DNA of 64,000 nt from BOG-908 sp964242115 (GCA_964242115.1 CAXSZX010000020.1:1-64000); one strand, 5' to 3'. Positions 8,204-18,019 are shown, counted from the stretch's first letter. The notes: generated by a model from the letters alone, not told the origin. A program made the numbers and translations.

Positions 8204-8866
8204 GTGACCGCGCCGACCACCACACAACCGACACCCCCCTCAGCCGCCACCGAGCGTGCCGAGCGCCACCTCCACATGCTCGCACGCCTCGCCGAAATCG
8301 CCATGAACCTCGCCGAAGCCGCCGCCGAGCAGGCCCTGCAAGACTGGGCCGCCCCCGCCGCCGCACCCGCCGAGCCCGAACCCGCCACCCCCCAACCCAC
8401 ACCCGCCCTCGCGCCAAAACCCCGCGCGCCGGACTACGGCCTCCTCTTCGCCCGCCTCTCCCGCGCCGTCCGCCAGACAATCGCGCTCGAAGCCCGCATC
8501 GCCGCGGACCACGCCGCCGCCACTCGTGCCGCCGCCCCCGTCGTCCGCCCCCCGGCAGACCCGCGCCGCCCCATCCTCCGCCGCGCGCTGATGGAGGCCA
8601 CCCAAAACCACCCGGACCGCGCCCAGCTCCGCCGAGACGCCGAGGAACGCCTCGACTACGAACTCCTCACCGACCCCGAGCGCCTCGCCTCCCCCGCCGA
8701 CCTTCTCGCCATCATCGCCCACGACCTCGCCATCGACTTCAACCTCGCCCACCTCCCCGACGAACTCGTCTTCTCCACCCCCATCCCCGACACCGACGAA
8801 GACGACCCCACCCCTCCCTGGCTCCGCCCCCTCCTCCAAGCCACCTCCCCACCCGCCCTCGTCTGA
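8204..8866 (+). CDS. hypothetical protein with helical repeats of Ala-rich sequence
   Basis: A protein of about 220 residues, very Ala/Pro-rich. After a Pro/Thr-rich start it has a helix ERHLHMLARLAEIAMNLAEA, a Pro-rich linker, a second conserved-looking helix LLFARLSRAVRQTIALEARI, and an acidic C-terminus PDTDEDDP. I recall similar unnamed proteins in Acetobacteraceae but cannot name a family. The start is uncertain: the frame is open to a GTG at 8090 and has an ATG at 8108, but that part lies in the AT-rich block; the composition switches to C-rich at about 8160-8200, so I prefer the GTG at 8204. The 5' end may have been cut and replaced by the inserted DNA. Confidence 0.55.
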   Translation: MTAPTTTQPTPPSAATERAERHLHMLARLAEIAMNLAEAAAEQALQDWAAPAAAPAEPEPATPQPTPALAPKPRAPDYGLLFARLSRAVRQTIALEARIAADHAAATRAAAPVVRPPADPRRPILRRALMEATQNHPDRAQLRRDAEERLDYELLTDPERLASPADLLAIIAHDLAIDFNLAHLPDELVFSTPIPDTDEDDPTPPWLRPLLQATSPPALV

Positions 8867-8871
8867 CCCCG

Positions 8872-8925
8872 CGCAAGCAGTTCTTTTTTGAAAAAAAGTA
8901 CCAAAAAACTTTTATTCCCCGCACA
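8872..8925. repeat. family A, left arm only
   Basis: GCAAGCAGTTCTTTTTTG with its hairpin partner and AAAAAACTTTT follow within 10 bases of the preceding stop codon. No matching right arm is present before pdeM. Confidence 0.75.
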
Positions 8926-9044
8926 CCCGTCGCGCCGAACCGCCCACCCCCCAAACCCCACCCGCAAGCCCGCACCAACACACCCACCCGCCGAGCCAAC
9001 GCTCAGCGGCCGCCTACCCATGCTTTCTTCGATGTCAGCCCTCC

Positions 9045-9125
9045 GATCTGCCGGCCGGCCTGCTCAAGGCTCGCGCAAGCGACCGCCGCAGGCGGCCCGG
9101 CCTTGAACAGGCCGGCCGGCAGATC
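9045..9125. repeat. long GC-rich inverted repeat
   Basis: Arms of 26 bases (starting GATCTGCCGGCCGGCCTG and ending in its complement) match with one exception and enclose about 29 bases that include GCGACCGCCGCAGGCGG, itself palindromic. It lies in the non-coding gap before pdeM and could be a REP-like element or a strong terminator. Confidence 0.65.
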
Positions 9126-9263
9126 GACCATCGCGGCTCGAAGGCAGCCGCCCCAACCCACACACCCCTCAACCCCGAAGCTTCCACTCCAACACCGCCC
9201 GACTAAGCTTTGTAAAACCCCAACAATGCCCTACACACTCGCTCCCCCCGAGTGCTCCCACCC

Positions 9264-9983
9264 ATGTCCCCCACCACCATCCAGTTCCACGGCGAAACCC
9301 TCCTCCTAGACCCCGCCGGCGCCCTCCTCTGGCCCCGCCTGTCTCTCCTAGCCGTAGCCGACCTCCACCTCGAAAAAGGCACCGCCGCCGCCGCCGCCGG
9401 CCAACTCGTCCCCCCCTGGGACACCGCCCAAACCCTCGCCCGCCTCCACGCCCTCCTCCTCCGCCACACCCCCAAACTCCTCATCACCCTGGGCGACACC
9501 TTCCACGACGACCGCGCCCCCCTCCGCCTCTCCCCCGCCGACAGCTCCCTCCTCCTCCACCTAACTACCACCACCCCAACCATCTGGGTCCGCGGCAACC
9601 ACGACCCCGCCCCCCACGCCTACCCCGGCCACCACACCACCCACCACCACACCCCGCCGCTCACCTTCCGCCACCAGTCCCACCCCACCGCCACCGCCGA
9701 AATCAGCGGCCACTACCACCCCAAAGCCCGCATCCCCACCCGCGCGCTCACCATCGCCCGCCCCTGTTTCCTGCTCGACTCCACCCGCATCATCCTGCCC
9801 TCCTTCGGCGCCTACACCGGCGGCCTAGACCTCTCCCACCCCGCCCTCACCCAACTCTTCCCCACCGGCGCCAACGCCTACCTCCTCGGCCAATCCCGCC
9901 TCTTCCACTTCCCCATCCCCCCGCTCACACCCCCCGCCCCCACTCAACCAACCACCGCTCCTCCCTCCCAAAGGTTCGGCTAG
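9264..9983 (+). CDS. pdeM: ligase-associated DNA damage response endonuclease PdeM
   Basis: A 239-residue calcineurin-like phosphoesterase. Metal-binding motifs are visible in order: VADLHLEKG (D-x-H, near residue 33), LGDTFHDD (GD), VRGNHDPAP (GNHD) and SGHYHPKA (GH-x-H). PdeM proteins are metal-dependent nucleases that accompany the Lhr-type helicase and an ATP-dependent ligase in a damage-response cluster. The helicase is present upstream but displaced by about 5 kb. The ATG at 9264 begins MSPTTIQFHGE, the usual family start; an earlier in-frame codon lacks support. The gene shares the strong + strand C bias. A photolyase follows, suggesting a small DNA-repair neighbourhood. Confidence 0.88.
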   Translation: MSPTTIQFHGETLLLDPAGALLWPRLSLLAVADLHLEKGTAAAAAGQLVPPWDTAQTLARLHALLLRHTPKLLITLGDTFHDDRAPLRLSPADSSLLLHLTTTTPTIWVRGNHDPAPHAYPGHHTTHHHTPPLTFRHQSHPTATAEISGHYHPKARIPTRALTIARPCFLLDSTRIILPSFGAYTGGLDLSHPALTQLFPTGANAYLLGQSRLFHFPIPPLTPPAPTQPTTAPPSQRFG

Positions 9984-10040
9984 AGCCACCCTCCCGCCAC
10001 CCCCGCTTGTCACGCCCCCACCACCACACAGATTCCCCCA

Positions 10041-11468
10041 ATGCCCTCACAAACCAACATCCTCTGGTTCCGCCAGGACCTCCGCCTCACCGACAACCCC
10101 GCCCTCGCCGCCGCCGCCCACAACGCCCGCCTCCTCCCCATCTACATCCTCGATGACACTGCCCAATCCTGGTCCCCAGGTGCCGCTACAAACTGGTGGC
10201 TCCACCACAGCCTATCCTCCCTAGCCGCCGCCCTGGCCAAGCTCGGCACCCCGCTTATCCTCCGCCGCGGCAACCCCGCCACCATCCTCCCGGCCCTCGC
10301 CGAAGACCTCCAAGCCGCCGCCATCCACACCAGCCACGCCCACGAACCCGCCCTCCGCGCCGCCGACGCCGCCCTGGCCCGCGCGCTGCCCGCCAACCGC
10401 CAGCTCCACCACCACCGCACCTCCACCCTCATCAACCCAGACCAGATCCGCAGCCAAACCAACACCGTCTACGGCATGTACACCCCTTTCGCCCGCGCCG
10501 TTGAAGCCCGCGGCGAACCCGACCATCCATTGCCAGCCCCCACCAAACTCCAACCGGCAGCTTCTACCCAGTCCGACAAACTGGAAGGCTGGCACCTCCT
10601 GCCCACCCACCCCGACTGGGCCGGCGGCCTGCGCGCGCTCTGGCGCCCCGGCGAAACCGCGGCCCTTGCCCGCCTGAAAACCTTCGTCGCCGGCGCTGTC
10701 TCCGCCTACGCAAAAGGCCGCAACCTCCCCGGCGAGGATGGCACCTCCATGCTCTCCCCTCACCTCCATTTCGGCGAGCTCTCCCCGCGCACCGTCTGGC
10801 ACGCCAGCCGCACTGAAACCGACACGCCAGACCACCACACCTATCGCCGCGAGCTCATTTGGCGGGACTTCTCCGCCTACCTTCTCTGGCACCACCCCAC
10901 CCTGCCCGACGCGCCCCTCCGTCCTGCCTTCAACCGCCTGACTTTTCGCAAATCCAAGCCGGACCTGCACGCCTGGCAGCGCGGCCAAACCGGCGTTCCC
11001 ATCGTGGACGCCGGCATGCGCCAGCTCTGGCAGACCGGCTGGATGCACAACCGCGTTCGCATGATCGCCGCCAGCTTCCTGGTCAAACACCTGCTGATCG
11101 ACTGGCGCGAAGGCGAAGCCTGGTTCTGGGACACGCTGGTGGACGCCGACCTCGCCAGCAACGCTGCGTCCTGGCAATGGATCGCGGGAACCGGCATCGA
11201 CGCTCAACCGTTCTTCCGCGTGTTCAATCCGGTCTCTCAAGGCGAGAAGTTCGACCAAGACGGCGCCTACGTCCGCCGTTTCGTCCCTGAACTCGCCCGC
11301 CTTCCCAACAAGTTCCTGCACGCGCCCTGGACGGCCTCGCCTGCCCAACTGTCCGACGCGGGCGTAAAGCTCGGCAATACCTACCCGCGTCCGATCGTCG
11401 ATCTTGCCGCCGGCCGCACCCGCGCGCTCGAGACCTACCGCGCCACCGTGCGTGAAAGCACTGCGTGA
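10041..11468 (+). CDS. phrB: deoxyribodipyrimidine photo-lyase (class I CPD photolyase)
   Basis: A 475-residue flavoprotein that repairs cyclobutane pyrimidine dimers using blue light. The N-terminal antenna domain begins NILWFRQDLRLTDNPAL. The FAD-binding domain shows TSMLSPHLHFGELSPR (near residue 237), RRELIWRDFSAYLLWH, GVPIVDAGMRQLWQTGWMHN and DADLASNAASWQWIAG, all hallmarks of class I photolyases, including the Trp residues of electron transfer. Length matches the family. The C bias on the coding strand fades inside this gene, from very strong at its start to ordinary by about 11 kb. The following phosphatase gene overlaps its stop by four bases (GTGA), so the two are co-translated. Confidence 0.95.
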   Translation: MPSQTNILWFRQDLRLTDNPALAAAAHNARLLPIYILDDTAQSWSPGAATNWWLHHSLSSLAAALAKLGTPLILRRGNPATILPALAEDLQAAAIHTSHAHEPALRAADAALARALPANRQLHHHRTSTLINPDQIRSQTNTVYGMYTPFARAVEARGEPDHPLPAPTKLQPAASTQSDKLEGWHLLPTHPDWAGGLRALWRPGETAALARLKTFVAGAVSAYAKGRNLPGEDGTSMLSPHLHFGELSPRTVWHASRTETDTPDHHTYRRELIWRDFSAYLLWHHPTLPDAPLRPAFNRLTFRKSKPDLHAWQRGQTGVPIVDAGMRQLWQTGWMHNRVRMIAASFLVKHLLIDWREGEAWFWDTLVDADLASNAASWQWIAGTGIDAQPFFRVFNPVSQGEKFDQDGAYVRRFVPELARLPNKFLHAPWTASPAQLSDAGVKLGNTYPRPIVDLAAGRTRALETYRATVRESTA

Positions 11469-12160
11469 CCTCGCCGCTGCCCAGCCCGATCCCCGCCAAC
11501 CGCAGCCTGCGCATCGTCGGTGACGTGCACGGTGACACGCGTGCCTTCGCCTTCGCCGCCGACACCGACCGCTTTGTCGTCCAACTCGGTGACCTAATCG
11601 ACAGCGGTCCGGACAGCGCCGGCGCGCTCCGCCTGATGTTCCGTCTTATCGACGAAGGCCGTGGCTTGTTCCTCGTCGGCAACCACGACCGCAAGCTGGG
11701 CCGGGCGCTGCGCGGCGAACGCGTGCGCGGCGGCCCGCAGCTCGAAGCCACCCTCTCCGTACTCGACGCGCCCCTGCGCGAACGCGCGCTTCAGGAAGTG
11801 GCACGTGCGCCCACTTGGCTGATCCAGGACAACCGCTTCTTCGTGCATGCCGCCTTCCACACCGGCATGCTGGCCAGCCCGTCCTCCGACCCGTTGGGAC
11901 CGGTCGATCCTTTGCTCTCCCGCGCCCTGTTCGGCGAGACCACCGGCCGAACACAGCCGGACGGCTTTCCGGAACGTCTGTTGCGATGGGTGAACCACAT
12001 TCCCTCCGGGATGACTGTATACTGTGGCCACGACCAACGCAGCCGCGACGGCCGCCCCTGGATTGCGCATGGCGATGCCGGTGGTACGGCAATGTTCATG
12101 GACACCGGCGCGGGAAAAGGCGGACATCTCTCCTGGATCGACCTCGACCCGACGGCGTGA
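11465..12160 (+). CDS. PPP-family metallophosphoesterase
   Basis: A 231-residue protein phosphatase-like enzyme with the full metal set: IVGDVHGD (residues about 17-24), LGDLIDSG, LVGNHDRKLG, an internal FFVHAAF His and YCGHDQ near the C-terminus. This arrangement matches bacterial PPP phosphatases such as PrpE/ApaH-like enzymes acting on phosphoproteins or dinucleoside polyphosphates; the substrate cannot be read from sequence. The GTG start overlaps the photolyase stop codon, giving a two-gene operon. Nothing in the sequence links it functionally to DNA repair beyond that coupling. Confidence 0.85.
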   Translation: MTSPLPSPIPANRSLRIVGDVHGDTRAFAFAADTDRFVVQLGDLIDSGPDSAGALRLMFRLIDEGRGLFLVGNHDRKLGRALRGERVRGGPQLEATLSVLDAPLRERALQEVARAPTWLIQDNRFFVHAAFHTGMLASPSSDPLGPVDPLLSRALFGETTGRTQPDGFPERLLRWVNHIPSGMTVYCGHDQRSRDGRPWIAHGDAGGTAMFMDTGAGKGGHLSWIDLDPTA

Positions 12161-12234
12161 GCGACGCACGTTTCCGTTCCGGCCTGACATCTACGCCAGC
12201 GGCTAGACTTTCGGCAGGTTGGCCCGTGAGGAGC

Positions 12235-12310
12235 GAGACTCAAACAAGAAAGGCCGGCTTTTTTCAAAACAAGCAGCAAAAAAGTCTTATCTCGGCTGCC
12301 GCGTAGGGTG
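12235..12310. repeat. family A, degenerate single arm
   Basis: CAAGAAAGGCCGGCTTTTTT followed by GCAGCAAAAAAGTCTTATC and the GGCTGCCGCG core. The remaining 790-base gap between the phosphatase and nrdB contains no gene I can support; 12311-12490 shows nothing recognisable. Confidence 0.6.
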
Positions 12311-12492
12311 CTGCAGCGCGTGGTTCGAGCAGTTTTCATATCGAAATCGAAGTCGCTGCCTGAGCACTCGGGAGTTGACCCGCATCAGTGTTGCACTGTT
12401 ACCACATCGGTGGTTGAACGGAAAGCCTGGCCTTTCGAACGAACCTTGAAACGACACGTTACAACAACGAGCCTGCAGGTTGACCGTTGCGA

Positions 12493-12630
12493 AGCAAGCA
12501 AAGCCTTTTTTAAAAAGAAGCAAAAGGTTTTGGGATTGCTGTCGCGGACTCCTCTGGACACGCGCGACAACGAAGTCCGAATGTTTTAATTTTCCCTAAA
12601 AAAAGAACTGCTTGCTTGCTGATGGCAATG
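12493..12630. repeat. family A composite palindrome
   Basis: Left arm GAAGCAAGCAAAGCCTTTTT to GCTGTCGCGGAC, right arm from CGCGCGACAACG to AAAGAACTGCTTGCTTGC. It is not adjacent to any stop codon, unlike most copies. Confidence 0.75.
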
Positions 12631-12659
12631 TCCAAGCAGTTTAACACTACGCAACAAGC

Positions 12660-12801
12660 GCTGAGCCTTCCTCTGTCGAGAACGCAAGGAAGCAAAGCAT
12701 GCCTCGTTGACGGTCCTATTTTTTCGCCATTCCTCTACAGCGCGCTCGAGGGAACAAAGGTTTCTTGGTTCAATTTTTAGCAAAGAACCGTTTGCATTGC
12801 T
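12660..12801. repeat. family A, decayed copy
   Basis: AACGCAAGGAAGCAAAGC on the left and GGGAACAAAGGTTTCTTGGT with AAAGAACCGTTTGCATTGC on the right. Several arm positions have drifted. Confidence 0.55.
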
Positions 12802-12951
12802 TAACCGGTCCAGACCCTGAGCCCGCTAGTCTACAATGGCCGGCATCGGCGTCGAAGGACACCGGTGCCAACCCTCGCGTTTTGGTGCCGCGTGGATCGT
12901 CAAAGGCGGTTGTTACTAAACAAGGCACATCAGGCACTGACATCTTTGTCG

Positions 12952-13986
12952 TCAGGTAGTACGCAGTGACTCCACGCTGGCCCACACGTCTTCCCAGGTT
13001 CCCCCTGTCGACGCCTTGCTGTACTCCGTCGACCGGTTCTCAAAAAAGTTAGCGTGCTCCGGCGCGTTCAGCATGTCGTCGAGCCAGGGCAGCGGGTTAC
13101 GCTCGACGTGGAACAGCGGGTTCAGCCCCAACTGCATCAGCCGGCGGTCGGCGATGAAGCGGATGTAGCTCTTCACCTCGGCTGCGTTCAGCCCGTCTAC
13201 CGGGCCGAGCTCGAAAGCCAGGTCGATGAACGAGTCTTCGTGGTCCACTATGGTTGCGCAGCAGATGTAGAGTTCACGCCGCAGCTCCTCCGTCCAGATC
13301 TCCGGGTTTTCCTGGATGAACGTGCGGAACAGCTTGATCACCGACAGGCAGTGCAGCGTCTCGTCGCGCACCGACCACGAGACGATCTGCCCCATGCCCT
13401 TCAGCTTGTTGAAGCGCGGGAAGTTCAGCAGGATCGCGAACGATGCGAACAGCTGCAGTCCTTCGGTGAACGCGCCGAAGGCGGCCAGCGTCTTGGCAAT
13501 CTCGTGCTTGCTGTCCACCGTAAAGGACTGCATGTAGTCGAACTTGTCGCGCATTTCCTTGATGCTGCGAAACGCCTGATACTCGATTTCCGGCATGCCA
13601 ATGGTATCGAGCAGGTGGCTGTAGGCGGCGATGTGCACCGTCTCGATGTTGGAGAACGCAGACAGCATCATCAGCACTTCGGTGGGTTTGAACACCTGGC
13701 TGTAGTGCTTCATGTAGCAGTTGTTCACCTCCACGTCGGACTGCGTGAAGAAGCGGAAGATCTGGGTGACCAGGTTGCGCTCACCGTCGGTGAGGTTGCG
13801 GTGCCAGTCTTTCACGTCGTCGGCCAGCGGCACCTCTTCGGGCAGCCAATGCACGCGCTGTTGTGTCAGCCAGGCGTCATACGCCCACGGGTAACGGAAT
13901 GGCTTGTAGACCGGGTTCTCGGTCAACAGGTCGAAGCGGACGGGCTCCTCGTCCATCGAGTGGGTAACGGGGCTGTGCTGATCCAT
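12952..13986 (-). CDS. nrdB: ribonucleoside-diphosphate reductase beta subunit (class Ia)
   Basis: A 344-residue R2 subunit that carries the diiron-tyrosyl radical used by NrdA to make deoxyribonucleotides. Counting from the ATG at 13986, the iron ligands fall at D84, E115, H118, E175, E209 and H212 (motifs FFTQSDVE, NIETVHIAAYSH, AFTEG, VRDETLHCL), and the radical Tyr is Y122 in AAYSH, the same numbering as E. coli for the first half. The open frame continues upstream to 14085, but the added residues are not family-like; AGGA lies 7 bases before 13986. The gene stands alone; nrdA is not in the window. Confidence 0.95.
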   Translation of the reverse strand: MDQHSPVTHSMDEEPVRFDLLTENPVYKPFRYPWAYDAWLTQQRVHWLPEEVPLADDVKDWHRNLTDGERNLVTQIFRFFTQSDVEVNNCYMKHYSQVFKPTEVLMMLSAFSNIETVHIAAYSHLLDTIGMPEIEYQAFRSIKEMRDKFDYMQSFTVDSKHEIAKTLAAFGAFTEGLQLFASFAILLNFPRFNKLKGMGQIVSWSVRDETLHCLSVIKLFRTFIQENPEIWTEELRRELYICCATIVDHEDSFIDLAFELGPVDGLNAAEVKSYIRFIADRRLMQLGLNPLFHVERNPLPWLDDMLNAPEHANFFENRSTEYSKASTGGTWEDVWASVESLRTT

Positions 13987-14137
13987 GCGGCGTCCTGTTT
14001 GGTCGGCGTCTGAGGTTGAAATCGAGTATGAAGCCGCTGCTTCCAGGGCACACAAACGACTCGTCGAGGCTAATCTGACCATCATCTAGTGGTGGAGACA
14101 AGCAGCAGCCACAATATATCGCGTGTGCACGTCGTGA

Positions 14138-14283
14138 GAAAGGCGAGGAAGCAAGGCCGTCTTTTTCGAGAAAAAGAATCAAAAGGCTTTCGTCTCCGCT
14201 GTCGCGGACCTGTCCGTGGAGATGTAGCTCACGACTCAGAAGTTTTTGGTTCTTTTTTCAAAAAAGAACTGCTTGCCTTGCCT
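14138..14283. repeat. family A composite palindrome
   Basis: Lies between the divergently oriented nrdB and the ClC gene, 44 bases before the ClC start, so here it sits in upstream DNA rather than after a stop codon. Left arm AAGCAAGGCCGTCTTTTTC type, right arm AAAGAACTGCTTGCC type. Confidence 0.8.
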
Positions 14284-14326
14284 GCAAGCCTATCGCCATC
14301 CGCCATCCGGTATAAACACCGCGCGC

Positions 14327-15640
14327 ATGGCCATCACGCGCTACCGTCCCAGCCTGCGGCACACCCGTCGTCTCCGCCTCGCTGCCGGCCGTTGGCAACG
14401 CCGCGCCGTCTTCGTGCTCGGCGGCATCGTGGTCGGCGCCGTCGCCGTCGCGTTGGCGTTCGCGGCCGACCATACCGGCGCCGGTTTCCGCGCCTTGATC
14501 GCTGGGCGACCCTGGATCACGCTCGGCCTCACGCCGGCCGGCTTCGGCGTGGCAAGCTTCGTCTCGCGCCGCTACTTCCCCAACTCCGGCGGCAGCGGCA
14601 TCCCGCAGGCGATCGCCGCGCGCGAGCTCACCAGCTTTTCCGCGCGTGCCCGCCTGGTCTCGCTGCGCCTGGCTGCCGGCAAGGTGCTGCTGCTGCTTGT
14701 GGGCCTGCTGTGTGGCGCCTCTATCGGCCGCGAGGGACCCACAGTGCAGGTCGGCGCGTCCATCATGTTCGCCGCCGGCCGCCTCTCGCCGCGCCGCCAG
14801 CCGGGCCTGATCCTGGCCGGCGCCGCGGCCGGCGTCTCGGCCGCGTTCAACACGCCGCTGGCCGGCATCGTCTTCGGCATCGAGGAAATGAGCCGCAGTT
14901 TCGAGGCACGCACCAGCGGCATCGTCGTCACCGCGGTAATCGCCGCGGGCGTTACCTCGCTGGCACTACAGGGCGACTACACGTATTTCGGCACCGCGCA
15001 CACGGCGCTGCATGGGCTGCAGGGGTGGCTGGCGGTGCCGCTGATGGGCCTGGTCGGCGGACTGCTCGGTGGCGTCTTCAGCCGGTTGCTGATCATCTTC
15101 GGCCAGGGCCTGCCCGGACGGGCCGGCCGCGTGCTGCGGCGCTACCCCACCTGCTTCGCCTGCGCCTGCGGGCTGGCCGTGGCAGTATGCGGCATACTCT
15201 CGCACGGCGCCGCCTTCGGCACCGGCTACGGCGAGGCGCGTGCCCTGGTGCAAGGCAACCCGGCCGCCCCCGACCTGTCCTTCGGCGTGTTGAAGCTGCT
15301 GGCCACCGTGGCCTCTTCGATCAGCGGCATCCCAGGCGGCATCTTCGCCCCGTCGCTAGCGGTCGGGGCGGGGATCGGCGCGGACGTGGCGGCGGTGCTG
15401 CCCGGGGCGCCGGCGCAGGCGCTGATCGTGCTGGGAATGGTAGCCTACTTCGCCGGCGTAGTTCAGGCGCCGATCACCGCCTTCGTCATCGTCACCGAGA
15501 TGACCAACGATCACGCGATGGTTGTGCCGCTGATGCTGGCATCGCTGATCGGCTACGCAGCGTCGCGCGTGGTGTGCGGGGAAGGTGTATACCATGCTTT
15601 GGCGCATGGGTTCGTACGGGCGGAGATACTGAAAGCGTAA
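14327..15640 (+). CDS. ClC-type chloride/proton exchanger or channel
   Basis: A 437-residue inner-membrane protein with the three ClC selectivity-filter signatures: NSGGSGIPQA (GSGIP), SIGREGPTVQ (GREGP, whose Glu is the external proton gate of exchangers) and GIPGGIFAPSLAVG (GxFxP). About ten or more hydrophobic segments, no C-terminal CBS domains. The gating Glu suggests a coupled Cl-/H+ exchanger rather than a passive channel. The ATG at 14327 starts MAITRYRP; the open frame upstream is repeat sequence. The stop codon TAA is the first part of the TAAGCAA start of the next repeat. Confidence 0.92.
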   Translation: MAITRYRPSLRHTRRLRLAAGRWQRRAVFVLGGIVVGAVAVALAFAADHTGAGFRALIAGRPWITLGLTPAGFGVASFVSRRYFPNSGGSGIPQAIAARELTSFSARARLVSLRLAAGKVLLLLVGLLCGASIGREGPTVQVGASIMFAAGRLSPRRQPGLILAGAAAGVSAAFNTPLAGIVFGIEEMSRSFEARTSGIVVTAVIAAGVTSLALQGDYTYFGTAHTALHGLQGWLAVPLMGLVGGLLGGVFSRLLIIFGQGLPGRAGRVLRRYPTCFACACGLAVAVCGILSHGAAFGTGYGEARALVQGNPAAPDLSFGVLKLLATVASSISGIPGGIFAPSLAVGAGIGADVAAVLPGAPAQALIVLGMVAYFAGVVQAPITAFVIVTEMTNDHAMVVPLMLASLIGYAASRVVCGEGVYHALAHGFVRAEILKA

Positions 15641-15767
15641 GCAAAATCTGCTTTTCGAGAAGAAGAAGCAAGAAGCTTATATTGCGGCTGTCGCGGTTCT
15701 TTCCGGCGAGCGCGCGACAGCGGAGACAAAAGTTTCTTGGTTCTTTTTCCAAAAAAGAACCGCTTGC

Positions 15768-15775
<8 letters not shown>
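15638..15775. repeat. family A palindrome between convergent ClC and fabI genes
   Basis: The left end supplies the ClC stop (TAAGCAA) and the right end, read on the other strand, follows directly from the fabI stop (GTAAGCAAGCGG). The centre has CTGTCGCGG and GCGCGCGACAGCGG. It is the only candidate terminator for both genes. Confidence 0.85.
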
Positions 15776-16610
<835 letters not shown>

Positions 16611-16867
16611 GGGCGTCCTCGGTGACTAAGCTTACGGCCGGGTGGGGTAGGGTGGTGACACAGGCGGGCACGCCCGTGCAAGGCAAGGTTAGGTGTCCGA
16701 CGGGAAAGCCACGTTTGGCAATGTGGACACCCGTCTGTCGCGTAGCCTGGCCTTCAGCATTGTTCCTGAGCGGGCGAAGCAGCCCGTTGGACGTCGATCC
16801 ATGCAGCGGAAAGCTGGTGCGCGCTGCACGGGATGGCCGACTTGGCCGCGCCTGCTAAGCTCGCGTC

Positions 16868-17458
16868 ATGCAGACCGACAGCCCGATCGACCCGTTCGCC
16901 CAGTTCGACGCCTGGCTCGCGGAAGCGGCCACGCGCGAGGTCAACGACCCTAACGCGATGGCCTTGGCCACCGCCACGCCGAACGGTCGGCCCAGTGCGC
17001 GCATGGTTCTGTTGAAGGGAGCCGACCGCGACGGCTTCGTGTTCTACACCAACACGCTCAGCCGCAAGGGCGGCGAGCTGGCGGGCAATCCCTACGTGGC
17101 GCTGCTGTTTCATTGGAAGACGCTGACCCGCCAGGTTCGCATCGAGGGCCGCGCAGAACCAGTGAGCGGCGAGGAGGCGGACGTCTACTACGCCAGCCGC
17201 GCGCGCGTCTCGCGCCTGGGCGCCTGGGCGTCGGACCAGTCGCGGCCTCTGGCGGCGCGCGCCGACCTCGAGGGGCGTGTGGCGGAGCTGGAGCGGCGTT
17301 ACCCCGGAGACGACATACCGCGGCCGCCGCATTGGTCTGGCTACCGCGTCCGGCCGGAGTTGTTCGAGTTCTGGCAGGACATGCCTTACCGGTTGCACGA
17401 TCGGACAATATACGAAAGGGATGGCGTCACGTGGGTGACGCGAAAGCTGTACCCGTAA
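16868..17458 (+). CDS. pdxH: pyridoxamine 5'-phosphate oxidase
   Basis: A 196-residue FMN enzyme that oxidises pyridoxamine or pyridoxine phosphate to PLP. Family motifs: PNAMALATATPNGRPSARMV, LKGADRDGFVFYTN, SRKGGELAGNP, VRIEGRAEPVS and the C-terminal PELFEFWQ...RLHDR with the terminal RKLYP that contacts substrate. Full length. The gap before it (16611-16867) carries no gene; it contains a partial inverted repeat around TGTCCGACGGG and GTGGACACCCGTC. A GNAT gene follows after 24 bases and is probably co-transcribed. Confidence 0.96.
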   Translation: MQTDSPIDPFAQFDAWLAEAATREVNDPNAMALATATPNGRPSARMVLLKGADRDGFVFYTNTLSRKGGELAGNPYVALLFHWKTLTRQVRIEGRAEPVSGEEADVYYASRARVSRLGAWASDQSRPLAARADLEGRVAELERRYPGDDIPRPPHWSGYRVRPELFEFWQDMPYRLHDRTIYERDGVTWVTRKLYP

Positions 17459-17482
17459 GAAAACTTGCCTTAAAAGACGCCA

Positions 17483-18007
17483 ATGACCGTGAAGATCCGG
17501 CAGGCCGTTCCGGGCGACGGGCCCGCCTTATCCGTGCTTGGCAGCGCTACCATGCTGGAGACCTACGCAGACAAGGTCCCCGGCGCGGATATCCTCGCAC
17601 ACTGCAGCAACCATCATAGTGTCGTTACCTACGAAGCCTGGCTGGCCGATCCGGGCGTCACCACCTGGCTCGCTGAATCTGCGACCGGTGCCCCGGTTGG
17701 CTACCTGGTGCTGATGCCGACCATTTTGGCTGCGGCGTCGCCCGCCGACCTCGAGGTGCAGCGAATCTACGTGCTCTCCAGCTTCCACGGCGCTGCCCTT
17801 GGGCACGCGCTCATGCGCTTGGCGATCGCGGAAGCCGCTTCGCACGGCGCGCCTCGCCTGGTTCTGGGGGTGATGAAGGCGAATACCCGCGCGGTGGCGT
17901 TCTATAAACGCCAAGGTTTCCGCGTTATTGGCGCGCGCTCGTTTACGGTTGGAGCTTCTACCTTCGACGACCACGTCATGGGCCGGTCGGTGACGCCTGG
18001 GCGATGA
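17483..18007 (+). CDS. GNAT-family N-acetyltransferase
   Basis: A 174-residue protein with the GNAT fold: PVGYLVLMP (beta4), DLEVQRIYVLSSFHGAALG (motif A, acetyl-CoA pyrophosphate loop, V-x3-G-x-A-L-G variant of Q/R-x-x-G-x-G/A), ARLVLGV-like LVLGVMKANTRAVAFYKRQGF (motif B) and IGARSF. Such proteins acetylate amino groups of small molecules or proteins; the substrate is unknown. It starts 24 bases after pdxH with no terminator between. Confidence 0.85.
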   Translation: MTVKIRQAVPGDGPALSVLGSATMLETYADKVPGADILAHCSNHHSVVTYEAWLADPGVTTWLAESATGAPVGYLVLMPTILAAASPADLEVQRIYVLSSFHGAALGHALMRLAIAEAASHGAPRLVLGVMKANTRAVAFYKRQGFRVIGARSFTVGASTFDDHVMGRSVTPGR

Positions 18008-18019
18008 TGCTCCGGCAAC

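Noticed and set aside
12161..12951. Several short ORFs and possible RNA gene in the gap before nrdB
   Set aside because: The ORFs are translations of family A arms; no tRNA-like cloverleaf or other RNA fold could be drawn.
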